Part shown: in pieces, positions 15,956-24,447 of the stretch
How the letters are laid out: each line of letters begins with the position of its first letter
Numbering within the stretch: the first letter of the stretch is position 1
Origin: Flavobacteriaceae bacterium
GTDB taxonomy: Bacteria; Bacteroidota; Bacteroidia; Flavobacteriales; Flavobacteriaceae
DNA: 35,392 nucleotides
Direction: 5' to 3'
Assembly (NCBI GenBank): GCA_018623655.1
Contig: JAAZVG010000002.1
Coordinates: forward strand, 1 to 35,392
Notes under the pieces: model-generated
What the model saw: the letters and a program-made list of their open reading frames with translations, nothing else
What the model was told of the DNA's origin: nothing
Database searches by the model: none
Program-made: the position numbers and the translations under genes

Positions 15956-15991
15956 TGGCAATTTGAGATGATTATGCCGTCCATAAAGCGG

Positions 15992-15999
15992 TAATTTTG
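15992..15999 (+). promoter_or_regulatory. Candidate proximal -7 box for the act-cox operon
   Basis: TAATTTTG fits TAnnTTTG exactly, 14 nt before the actA ATG. The closest TTTG (15962-15965) is 26 nt away, longer than the usual spacer. The 193-nt gap 15821-16013 holds nothing else I can support. Confidence 0.45.
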
Positions 16000-16013
16000 C
16001 ATAACCAAGTTGT

Positions 16014-17327
16014 ATGAAAGGATTTCCTAACCTCCTAAGACAAGCACTTCTCTCTTTAGTGCTCGTTTTTAGTGCCGTTTCTCTCTCTTTTGGGCAAGAT
16101 GGCAGTGACCCAGCGAAGGGTAAACAATTGTTCAATCAAAATTGTGCCGCTTGTCACGCGTTAAACCGTAAAATGACAGGTCCTGCTTTAGCTAATGTTG
16201 AGACTCGACTCGCTGAAGATGAAGGTTTAGATCGTGAATGGCTGTATGCATGGATCAAGAACAGTGCTGGTGTTATAAGTTCTGGAGATGATTATGCGAA
16301 TCGTATTTATAACGAGTACAACAAAGCGGCAATGACTGCCTTCCCCACCCTGTCGAATGAGGATATTGATAATATCTTAGCCTATACATCTGCTCCGCCT
16401 CCTGCGCCTGTAACCCCTGCAGCTACTACTGCAGTAGGAGCTACTTCTGCTGAGGGTAATGGAGCGAATAGCGATTTAGTTTTAGCCGTTTTATCGTTTG
16501 TTTTATTGGTATTGGTTGCGATGCTAGTTTTAGTGAATCGTACCTTACGTCAAATCGCTGTAGCAAATGGTATTCAGGTTGAAAAGGAAAAAGTTCAGCG
16601 TTTACCGCTTTGGAAGGCATTTGCACAAAATCAATTCTTAGTTTTCGTTTCGGTTATCATTCTTCTACTAAGCAGTGCTTACTTCGCATATGCTTACATG
16701 ATGCAGATAGGTATTGATCAGGGTTATGCACCGGTTCAACCGATACATTACTCTCATAAGATTCATGCGGGAGACAATAAAATTGAATGTACATATTGTC
16801 ACAGCTCAGCACGAGTTTCTAAGCATTCGGGAATACCTTCGCTTAATGTATGTATGAACTGTCACAAGTCGATCTATGAGTATACGGGTAATCCTGAAGG
16901 TCCGTCGGCCGAAGATCTAGCTAATGGATATACTAATGAATTTTATACAGGAGAAATTAAGAAGCTTTATAAAGCAGTAGGTTGGGATGAGGAAAACCAG
17001 CGTTATACTGGAGAAAGTTATCCTGTAGAATGGGTTCGCATTCACAACTTGCCAGACTTTGTTTACTTCAACCACTCTCAGCACTACAGTGTTGCAGGTG
17101 TTGAATGTCAGACTTGTCATGGACCTGTAGAGGAAATGGAAGTGATGTACCAATATGCACCGCTTACGATGGGATGGTGTATTAATTGTCACCGCGAAAC
17201 GAATGTGAAACTTACTTCTAATCCTTATTACGAAAAGATTCACGAAGAATTGTCTAAAAAATATGGGGTCGATGAGCTGACAGCAGCTCAAATGGGTGGC
17301 CTTGAATGTGGTAAATGCCACTATTAA
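16014..17327 (+). CDS. actA: Alternative complex III subunit A, hexaheme cytochrome c (monoheme domain fused to pentaheme domain)
   Basis: Electron-transfer subunit of the quinol:cytochrome c/oxidase oxidoreductase, facing the periplasm. 437 aa. Signal peptide 1-28 (ending SLSFGQ), then a monoheme cytochrome c domain with CAACH at 44-48 and a likely distal Met in AMTAFP. A Pro/Ala linker follows, then two transmembrane helices (about 155-175 and 210-232). The C-terminal part has five more CxxCH sites starting at 259 (CTYCH), 280 (CMNCH), 365 (CQTCH), 389 (CINCH) and 432 (CGKCH, next to the C-terminus). Classical ActA carries five hemes, so the N-terminal domain is an added sixth; my recollection is that this fusion occurs in Bacteroidota. 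First gene of the operon; actB follows after 18 nt. Confidence 0.93.
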   Translation: MKGFPNLLRQALLSLVLVFSAVSLSFGQDGSDPAKGKQLFNQNCAACHALNRKMTGPALANVETRLAEDEGLDREWLYAWIKNSAGVISSGDDYANRIYNEYNKAAMTAFPTLSNEDIDNILAYTSAPPPAPVTPAATTAVGATSAEGNGANSDLVLAVLSFVLLVLVAMLVLVNRTLRQIAVANGIQVEKEKVQRLPLWKAFAQNQFLVFVSVIILLLSSAYFAYAYMMQIGIDQGYAPVQPIHYSHKIHAGDNKIECTYCHSSARVSKHSGIPSLNVCMNCHKSIYEYTGNPEGPSAEDLANGYTNEFYTGEIKKLYKAVGWDEENQRYTGESYPVEWVRIHNLPDFVYFNHSQHYSVAGVECQTCHGPVEEMEVMYQYAPLTMGWCINCHRETNVKLTSNPYYEKIHEELSKKYGVDELTAAQMGGLECGKCHY

Positions 17328-17345
17328 CCTGGAATTCTACAATTT

Positions 17346-20300
17346 ATGGCATCACATAAACAATATTGGAAAAGTGAAGCAGAGCTGACAAATAACCCTG
17401 TGGTTGATCAATTAGCTCAAAATGAATTCACTGAGAAGTTACCTGTCAATGACTTTCTTGAACAGGAATCAACACTTAAGGATTCTCAATCTACACGTAG
17501 AGATTTTCTTAAGTTCTTGGGTTTTAGCACTGCTGCTGCAACGCTTGCGGCTTGTGAAGGGCCGGTTAAGAAGTCGATACCTTACGTAATTCAACCTGAT
17601 GAGATTGTGCCCGGGGTTGCAAACTACTACGCTACAACGATAGCTGATGGATATGATTTTGCTAGCATCCTTGTTAAGACACGCGAAGGCCGACCAATTA
17701 AAATTGAGAATAATGATCGTGCTACCCTTTTCGGAGGTGCTAATGCTCGTGTTCAAGCATCTGTGCTTAATCTTTACGATAAGAATAGACTACAAGGGCC
17801 TGAGGCTTCTGGATCTGCGATTTCTTGGGATGATTTAGATGCAGCTGTTATCGCGAGATTAGAAAGTGCTAAGAACACAGGAAAAAAAGTTGTTGTTCTT
17901 TCTGGAACCAAGGCGAGTCCGTCTTACTTGAAGGCGATCGAAGCTCTAAAGTCTAAATATGCTAATGTAGAATACCACACTTATGATGCTATTTCATCTG
18001 CCTCTGCCCTAGATGCTTTTGAGTTAGCTTATGGTGAAAGAGCGCTTGCTGATTATGATTTATCTGAAGCAGATATTATTGTTTCTTTTGATGCCGATTT
18101 CTTAGGTGATTGGCAAGGGGGTGGTTATTCAAAAGCATATGCGAAAAATCGTGTTCCTCACCATGGAAAGATGTCACACCATGTGCAAATGGAGTCTAAT
18201 ATGACTTTGAGTGGTGCGAATGCTGATAAGCGTATTCCACTTACTACAGTAGAACAGAAGAGAGCGCTAGCTGCATTATATAACGCATTAAACGGAGTCT
18301 CAGCGTCAGAATCTAGCACAGCGATCTCTGGTCATATTAATGCGATGGCGCAAAGACTGAAGACTGCTGGTTCTAGAGCAGTTGTTCTTTGTGGTATTGA
18401 TGATAGAGATGCTCAATTGATTACCCTTTCCATTAATGAATTTTTGAATAGTGACGCTTTTGATGTAGCGAAACCCAAATACGTGCGTTCAGCTTCTGCT
18501 TCAGTTCTTGAAGATATAGTTACTGCTGCGAATAAGGGAGAGATTGGTGCCATTCTGATTGATGGGGTTAACCCAATCTACAGCGCTCCTGACACCGACG
18601 CATTTGCTGCCGCTTTAGGACAGATTGGATTCTCTGTTACTTCTTCTTTCTCATTAACTGAGACCGCAGCTGCTTCTACTTTTGTAGCATCCGCCTCTCA
18701 TTTCCTTGAATCATGGGGTGATGTTGAGATCAAAAAGGGCCACTATGGGATTACTCAGCCTGTAATTAGAAATTTATTTGATACTCGTCAATTTGAACAA
18801 TCATTACTTGTTTGGTCTGGACTTTCTGAAACCTATCATGATTTTATTCAAAATAACTGGAGAGGCTCTATTTTAAATGGTAGTTCATGGAGCCAAGCGG
18901 TTCAAGATGGTGTTTTTTACCGTTCTCAAAGCACTCCTAGTACGTTTATTGTGAGCAATACAGATTTAGAATCTGCTGTTAACAAGCTTTCTTCATCCTC
19001 TTCTAATGGTATTGAGTTAGTGCTCTATACTAAGACCGGAATGGGTGATGGGCAAATGGCAAATAACCCTTGGCTGCAAGAGTTTCCAGATCCTATTTCA
19101 AGAGCGTCTTGGGATAACTATTTAACCATTTCTAAGGCAGATGCGTTAGCTTATGGCCTTGAAAATGTAAATGTTGCCAACGGTGGGCTCGACGGGAGTT
19201 ATGTTACCTTAAAAGTTGGTGATGTATCCTTAAATCGTGTACCCGTTCTTATTCAACCGGGTCAAGCTAAGGGTACCGTTGGTTTAGCACTAGGTTACGG
19301 TCGCAAATTAGGTATTCAAGACGAAATGCAGACTGGAGTAAATGCTTATTCGCTTTATCTAGGACAGTCTAAAGTTCAGTCGGTTACAATTGAAAAAGAA
19401 CGTGGAATGCATGAATTTGCATGCGTTCAGCTTCACAAAACCTTAATGGGACGTGGTGATATTATCAAGGAAACCACTTTGGAAGATTTCATTAGTAAGC
19501 CTTCTGAAGAATGGAACCCGACTCCAATGGTTTCTTTAGATCATCAAGAAGTTCCAGCAACCTCTGTCGACCTTTGGGAATCGTTCGACCGTACTGTAGG
19601 TCATCATTTTAACTTATCGATTGATCTTAACGCATGTACCGGATGTGGAGCTTGTGTTATTGCTTGTCACGCAGAGAACAATGTACCTGTGGTTGGTAAG
19701 CATGAAATTCGAGTTTCACGAGATATGCACTGGTTGCGAATTGATAGATATTACTCTTCTGAAGAAAGTTTCATTGAGGATACAGAAAAGAAAGAAAACC
19801 TTGATGGTTTATTTGGCGATAACGGAAGTTTAAGTGGATTTGGTTCTATGGAAGATCCTTCAGAAAATCCCCAAGTTGCCTTTCAGCCGGTAATGTGTCA
19901 GCACTGTAATCATGCTCCTTGTGAGACGGTTTGTCCTGTTGCTGCAACTTCACACTCTCGTCAAGGTCACAATCACATGGCATACAATCGCTGTATTGGT
20001 ACAAGATATTGCGCAAATAACTGTCCTTATAAAGTTCGTCGCTTTAACTGGTTCTTATACAGTCAAAACGACGAGTTTGATTTCCACATGAACAATGACT
20101 TAGGTCGAATGGTTCTTAACCCTGATGTTAACGTACGTTCTCGAGGGGTAATGGAAAAATGTTCGATGTGTATTCAACGTACACAAAAAACCATTTTGGA
20201 TGCTAAAGCTGAGGGGCGCACTATTAAAGATGGTGAATTCCAAACGGCTTGTTCTGCTGCTTGTGATACAGGTGCTTTAGTATTTGGTGATATTAACGAT

Positions 20301-20420
20301 AAAGAAAGTCGAGTTGCTAAACTTAAAGAGAGCGAGCGCATGTACCATTTATTAGAGCACGTAGGTACACAACCTAATGTGTTCTACCATGTTAAAGTAA
20401 GAAATACCGAAAAGGCCTAA
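17346..20420 (+). CDS. actB: Alternative complex III subunit B, iron-sulfur/molybdopterin-oxidoreductase-like protein with Tat lipoprotein signal
   Basis: Large peripheral subunit of alternative complex III, 1024 aa. Near the N-terminus STRRDFLKFLGF (R51, R52) is a twin-arginine motif, followed by a hydrophobic run ending in the lipobox LAAC (C70), so it should be a Tat-exported lipoprotein. The middle (about 75-730) resembles the molybdopterin oxidoreductase fold; family knowledge says it carries no Mo cofactor in this complex. The C-terminal third has ferredoxin-like cysteine sets: CTGCGACVIAC (764-774), CQHCNHAPCETVC (851-863), CIGTRYCANNC and CSMCIQRT with a later CSAAC, enough for four Fe-S clusters. 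The start ATGGCATC resembles those of actC and actD. Gap to actC is 21 nt. Confidence 0.95.
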   Translation: MASHKQYWKSEAELTNNPVVDQLAQNEFTEKLPVNDFLEQESTLKDSQSTRRDFLKFLGFSTAAATLAACEGPVKKSIPYVIQPDEIVPGVANYYATTIADGYDFASILVKTREGRPIKIENNDRATLFGGANARVQASVLNLYDKNRLQGPEASGSAISWDDLDAAVIARLESAKNTGKKVVVLSGTKASPSYLKAIEALKSKYANVEYHTYDAISSASALDAFELAYGERALADYDLSEADIIVSFDADFLGDWQGGGYSKAYAKNRVPHHGKMSHHVQMESNMTLSGANADKRIPLTTVEQKRALAALYNALNGVSASESSTAISGHINAMAQRLKTAGSRAVVLCGIDDRDAQLITLSINEFLNSDAFDVAKPKYVRSASASVLEDIVTAANKGEIGAILIDGVNPIYSAPDTDAFAAALGQIGFSVTSSFSLTETAAASTFVASASHFLESWGDVEIKKGHYGITQPVIRNLFDTRQFEQSLLVWSGLSETYHDFIQNNWRGSILNGSSWSQAVQDGVFYRSQSTPSTFIVSNTDLESAVNKLSSSSSNGIELVLYTKTGMGDGQMANNPWLQEFPDPISRASWDNYLTISKADALAYGLENVNVANGGLDGSYVTLKVGDVSLNRVPVLIQPGQAKGTVGLALGYGRKLGIQDEMQTGVNAYSLYLGQSKVQSVTIEKERGMHEFACVQLHKTLMGRGDIIKETTLEDFISKPSEEWNPTPMVSLDHQEVPATSVDLWESFDRTVGHHFNLSIDLNACTGCGACVIACHAENNVPVVGKHEIRVSRDMHWLRIDRYYSSEESFIEDTEKKENLDGLFGDNGSLSGFGSMEDPSENPQVAFQPVMCQHCNHAPCETVCPVAATSHSRQGHNHMAYNRCIGTRYCANNCPYKVRRFNWFLYSQNDEFDFHMNNDLGRMVLNPDVNVRSRGVMEKCSMCIQRTQKTILDAKAEGRTIKDGEFQTACSAACDTGALVFGDINDKESRVAKLKESERMYHLLEHVGTQPNVFYHVKVRNTEKA

Positions 20421-20441
20421 TCATTAATAATACAATCTATT

Positions 20442-21911
20442 ATGGCATCGCATTATGAAGCTCCGATACGTAAACCGCTAGTAACTGGCTCAAAGAGTTA
20501 CAGCGATGTATCGAATGATATTGCCCGTCCTGTTGAGGGAAAGGCAAATAAACAATGGTGGATCGTTTTCTCCATTGCACTTGTAGCCTTTTTATGGGGT
20601 TTAGGATCGATCATCTACACCATTGCTACAGGTATTGGTGTTTGGGGTCTTAATAAAACAGTAAACTGGGCTTGGGATATTACCAACTTTGTTTGGTGGG
20701 TAGGTATTGGTCACGCGGGAACACTTATATCTGCTGTACTTCTTCTTTTTAGACAGAAGTGGCGTATGGCGATTAACCGTTCGGCTGAAGCGATGACCAT
20801 CTTTTCAGTGATCCAAGCAGGTTTATTCCCTATTATTCACATGGGTAGACCTTGGTTGGCTTTCTGGGTGCTTCCTATTCCTAACCAATACGGTTCGCTT
20901 TGGGTAAACTTTAACTCGCCGCTATTATGGGACGTGTTTGCGATTTCAACCTATCTATCGGTTTCGCTTGTATTTTGGTGGACAGGATTACTCCCAGACT
21001 TCGCAATGATTAGAGACCGCGCGGTTCGTCCATTTCAAAAGAAAATTTATAGCCTTTTAAGTTTTGGATGGACGGGTAGAGCTAAAGACTGGCAGCGTTT
21101 TGAAGAAGTTTCTCTAGTTCTTGCAGGTCTTGCAACGCCACTAGTACTTTCTGTACATACGATTGTATCTTTTGACTTTGCGACCTCTGTGATTCCTGGA
21201 TGGCATACTACGATTTTCCCTCCTTATTTCGTAGCTGGGGCGATCTTCTCAGGATTTGCCATGGTAAACACCTTGCTTATTATTATGAGAAAAGTAGTAG
21301 GCTTTGAAGACTATATTACACTTCAGCACATTGAACTTATGAATATTGTAATTATGATTACTGGTTCGATTGTTGGATGCGCCTATATCACCGAGCTTTT
21401 TATCGCTTGGTATTCAGGAGTAGAGTATGAGCAGTACGCCTTTCTAAACCGTGCAACTGGTCCTTACGCTTGGGCCTATTGGTCGATGATGACTTGTAAT
21501 GTGTTCTCACCTCAATTCATGTGGATCAAGAAACTCAGAACGAGCATTATGTTCTCTTTCTTTATTTCAATTGTTGTAAATATCGGTATGTGGTTTGAAC
21601 GATTTGTAATTATCGTTACTTCACTTCACCGTGACTACCTTCCATCTTCATGGACGATGTTCTCTCCGACTTTCGTTGATATCGGAATCTTTATCGGAAC
21701 GATTGGTTTCTTCTTTGTCTTATTCCTGCTCTATTCAAGAACGTTCCCTGTAATTGCGCAAGCTGAGGTTAAGTCTATCCTTAAATCTTCTGCTGACAAT
21801 TACAAGGCCCTTCGAGCTGAAGGTAAACCTTTATACGAAATGCCTCCTAGAGGTAAAGTAACCACTTACGAGGTGGAAGAATCTAATACTAACTTAACCA
21901 CCGATCACTAA
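20442..21911 (+). CDS. actC: Alternative complex III subunit C, NrfD-like quinol-binding membrane protein
   Basis: Integral membrane subunit of the NrfD/PsrC family, 489 aa, with about ten hydrophobic helices. It is the probable site of menaquinol oxidation and of ion movement. Recognisable stretches are WWVGIGHAGTLISAVLLL in helix 2 and HTIVSFDFATSVIPGWH in the middle, both conserved in ActC proteins, plus a soluble C-terminal tail. Start ATG at 20442 gives MASHYEAPIRKPLVTGSKSY. It lies between actB (21-nt gap) and actD (1-nt gap), which suggests translational coupling. Confidence 0.95.
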   Translation: MASHYEAPIRKPLVTGSKSYSDVSNDIARPVEGKANKQWWIVFSIALVAFLWGLGSIIYTIATGIGVWGLNKTVNWAWDITNFVWWVGIGHAGTLISAVLLLFRQKWRMAINRSAEAMTIFSVIQAGLFPIIHMGRPWLAFWVLPIPNQYGSLWVNFNSPLLWDVFAISTYLSVSLVFWWTGLLPDFAMIRDRAVRPFQKKIYSLLSFGWTGRAKDWQRFEEVSLVLAGLATPLVLSVHTIVSFDFATSVIPGWHTTIFPPYFVAGAIFSGFAMVNTLLIIMRKVVGFEDYITLQHIELMNIVIMITGSIVGCAYITELFIAWYSGVEYEQYAFLNRATGPYAWAYWSMMTCNVFSPQFMWIKKLRTSIMFSFFISIVVNIGMWFERFVIIVTSLHRDYLPSSWTMFSPTFVDIGIFIGTIGFFFVLFLLYSRTFPVIAQAEVKSILKSSADNYKALRAEGKPLYEMPPRGKVTTYEVEESNTNLTTDH

Positions 21912-21912
21912 T

Positions 21913-22437
21913 ATGGCATCAAAAGTTTTTAGAGCGCTTTATACTGATGATGACATTCTGATGAATGCCGTCAAGCAGGTTCGTGGACAAAAGTATCATA
22001 TTGAAGAGGTTTACACTCCTTTTCCTGTACACGGGCTAGATAAGGCCTTAGGTCTTGAAGATAGCCGTATTTCAATGGCTGCTTTCTTATATGGAGTACT
22101 TGGTCTAACGGTAGCAATCACCATGATGAATTACATTATGATCGAAGATTGGCCTCAGGACATTGGCGGAAAGCCGAGTTTCACCTTTTTTCAAAATTTA
22201 CCGGCATTCATACCAGTGATGTTTGAGATGACAGTGTTCTTTGCTGCTCACCTCATGGTAATAACCTTTTATTTGAGAAGTCGAATGTGGCCTTTCAAGA
22301 AAGCTGAAAACCCTAATCCTAGAACGACAAGTGATCTTTTCCTTATGGAGGTTGCTGTTAAGTCAGATCAGGAAGAGAAATTAACCGAACTTTTACTTGA
22401 TACCGGGGCCATAGAGGTTCAGGTTCCTAAAGCTTAA
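21913..22437 (+). CDS. actD: Alternative complex III subunit D (DUF3341)
   Basis: 174 aa membrane subunit. The N-terminal soluble part (about 1-50) contains IEEVYTPFPVHGLDKALGL, the typical DUF3341 stretch. Two transmembrane helices follow (about 55-75 and 98-120), then a C-terminal domain ending TELLLDTGAIEVQVPKA. It bridges the membrane subunits to the peripheral ones in known structures of this complex. It starts 1 nt after the actC stop and ends 3 nt before actE. Confidence 0.93.
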   Translation: MASKVFRALYTDDDILMNAVKQVRGQKYHIEEVYTPFPVHGLDKALGLEDSRISMAAFLYGVLGLTVAITMMNYIMIEDWPQDIGGKPSFTFFQNLPAFIPVMFEMTVFFAAHLMVITFYLRSRMWPFKKAENPNPRTTSDLFLMEVAVKSDQEEKLTELLLDTGAIEVQVPKA

Positions 22438-22440
22438 TAC

Positions 22441-23004
22441 ATGAAGTCAGTTTTATCTAAAATTACGCTCATCGCTCTAGCCTTAACGGCGGTGTCTTGC
22501 TTTGATAAGAGCAAGCCTAATTTTCAATATTTCCCTAACATGTATGAGTCTGTAGGCTATGAAACTTACGGTGAGGCTCCTATTTTACCTGAAAATACTG
22601 CAGCCTTATTGCCTGCAGAGGGAACCGTTCCTAGAGGTTGGTTACCTTATAGATTTGACAATACTCTTGAGGGTAAGGAATTGGCCAGAGTTGATAAAAA
22701 TCCACTTTTAGTTGAAAATCGCGATAGTGATCTTGCCAAAGGAAAAGAACTTTACAATGTGTACTGCGCTATTTGTCATGGCATTAAAGGTGATGGTCAG
22801 GGTACATTAGTAAAGCGTGAGAAAATTTTAGGGGTACCTACCTATGCTGATGTAGCTCGTAACATCACTGTAGGAAGTACGTATCACACCATTTATTACG
22901 GTCTTAACTCAATGGGTTCTTACGCAGCTCAATTGAGCAGTGAAGAGGAGATTTGGCAGATTTCTGCTTATGTAATGGAATTAAAAAAGGACCTAACGAA
23001 ATAA
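22441..23004 (+). CDS. actE: Alternative complex III subunit E, monoheme cytochrome c lipoprotein
   Basis: 187 aa. A lipoprotein signal peptide ends in AVSC (C20). One heme-binding site CAICHG begins at C109 (CxxCH 109-113), followed by GDGQGTL and a likely distal Met in NSMGSYAAQL, as in class I cytochromes c. Before it, ENRDSDLAKGKELYNVYCAIC is the usual lead-in (seen in parts). In alternative complex III this subunit passes electrons out towards the terminal oxidase. With actA this gives seven c-type hemes in the complex. Gap to actF is 10 nt. Confidence 0.94.
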   Translation: MKSVLSKITLIALALTAVSCFDKSKPNFQYFPNMYESVGYETYGEAPILPENTAALLPAEGTVPRGWLPYRFDNTLEGKELARVDKNPLLVENRDSDLAKGKELYNVYCAICHGIKGDGQGTLVKREKILGVPTYADVARNITVGSTYHTIYYGLNSMGSYAAQLSSEEEIWQISAYVMELKKDLTK

Positions 23005-23014
23005 GCAAATTAGT

Positions 23015-24424
23015 ATGTATCAGTTTTCACAACGATTTAAGATAACTACCCTTATACTTATGGGGTTAGGGCTTTTAGGCCTAGGTTATGGTTTTATGAG
23101 CGCTCCTACAACCATTGAAGAGGCTAAAGCTATTATGGCATCTCATGAAGGTGATCACGGTGGAGAACACCACAGTGCAGATCACCCAACTCTTGCTGAA
23201 GCTCACCATGGAAATGATGAATCTCATCATACTGCTACCGAAGAAAATACCCATTCTGAAGGTCATGATGAACCCATGAGTCATGATACTCATGCTACCT
23301 CTGCTGATGAACACGATTCTTCTCATGATCAGCATGTTCTAGACCAGATGAAGAATAGACCTTGGTCTGCCTTTTACGTAGGTGCGTTATTCTCATTCTT
23401 AATTGCTCTTGGAGTTTTGGCTTTTTATGCGATTAATCGTGCTGCTCAGGCAGGTTGGTCGCCACTTTTATTTAGAGTGATGGAGGGTATTACCTCTTAC
23501 CTTATTCCAGGGGGTATCATTTTATTCATATTCTTTGTTCTATCTGGGCTTCATATGAATCATCTATTTGTTTGGATGGATGCTGATGTAGTAGCACATG
23601 ACAAATTAATTCAGAACAAAAGTGGGTACTTAAATACTCCTTTCTTTCTTATTCGTGCAGCTTTATATATTGGAGGATGGATTGCTTACAGACAGTATTC
23701 TAGAAAACTATCACTAGCCGAAGAGACCGCCTCAGACAACAAACCTTTCATTACTAACTTCAAGTTAGCCGCTGGTTTCTTAGCTTTCTTCCTCGTATCT
23801 GAATCAATGATGTCTTGGGATTGGATTATGAGTCTTGACCCTCACTGGTTTAGTACGCTATTCGGATGGTACGTGTTCGCAAGTTTCTTTGTGTCTGGTA
23901 TTACGGTAATTGCTTTATTCACACTTTATCTTAAGTCTAAAGGTCTTCTCGAATCTGTAAATAGCTCTCATGTTCATGATCTTGCCAAATTCATGTTTGG
24001 TATCAGCATTTTCTGGACCTATTTGTGGTTTAGCCAGTTTATGTTGATTTGGTACGCCGATATTCCAGAAGAGGTGACTTATTATGTGATGCGATTTGAA
24101 GCATATAAAGTTCCTTTCTTAGGGATGTTAGTACTGAACTTTATTTTTCCATTGCTTGTGATTATGAGAAGCGATTATAAACGTATTCCTTGGTTTGTTG
24201 AGACTGTTGGAATCGTTATTCTTATCGGTCATTACTTTGATTTTTATAATATGATTATGCCAGGTACTGTTGGGGCTCATTGGTCTTTCGGTATCCCTGA
24301 ATTAGGTGGAATATTATTCTTTGCGGGTCTATTTCTTTATGTGGTTGCTACTTCGCTTACTAAGGTTGCAGTGGAACCAAAAGGAAATGCTCTATTAGAG
24401 GAGAGTAAACATTTTCACTATTAA
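23015..24424 (+). CDS. actF: Alternative complex III subunit F (second NrfD-like membrane subunit) with His-rich loop
   Basis: 469 aa, about ten transmembrane helices, a paralogue-like partner of actC without an assigned quinol site. Helix 1 is at about 10-29. Between it and helix 2 (about 118-138) lies an insertion of roughly 75 residues containing 16 histidines (44-107) with many Asp, Glu and Ser residues. The remaining sequence is typical: MSWDWIMSLDPHWFSTLFGWY, FWTYLWFSQFMLIWYADIPEE and GHYFDFYNMIMPGTVG. Start ATG at 23015. Followed by coxB after 23 nt, so the complex and its oxidase are cotranscribed. Confidence 0.94.
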   Translation: MYQFSQRFKITTLILMGLGLLGLGYGFMSAPTTIEEAKAIMASHEGDHGGEHHSADHPTLAEAHHGNDESHHTATEENTHSEGHDEPMSHDTHATSADEHDSSHDQHVLDQMKNRPWSAFYVGALFSFLIALGVLAFYAINRAAQAGWSPLLFRVMEGITSYLIPGGIILFIFFVLSGLHMNHLFVWMDADVVAHDKLIQNKSGYLNTPFFLIRAALYIGGWIAYRQYSRKLSLAEETASDNKPFITNFKLAAGFLAFFLVSESMMSWDWIMSLDPHWFSTLFGWYVFASFFVSGITVIALFTLYLKSKGLLESVNSSHVHDLAKFMFGISIFWTYLWFSQFMLIWYADIPEEVTYYVMRFEAYKVPFLGMLVLNFIFPLLVIMRSDYKRIPWFVETVGIVILIGHYFDFYNMIMPGTVGAHWSFGIPELGGILFFAGLFLYVVATSLTKVAVEPKGNALLEESKHFHY

Positions 24425-24447
24425 AATAACGACGTTAGATAATAAAC

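Noticed and set aside
17496..17555. ActB as a catalytic molybdenum enzyme
   Set aside because: The Tat signal and molybdopterin-like fold suggest it, but the act operon context identifies it as the complex III subunit, known to lack a molybdenum cofactor.
23081..23335. 84-codon minus-strand frame opposite the ActF histidine-rich loop
   Set aside because: It is open only because the His/Asp/Ser codons of actF read as Met/Ile/Val-rich sequence in reverse; it has no promoter or family resemblance.
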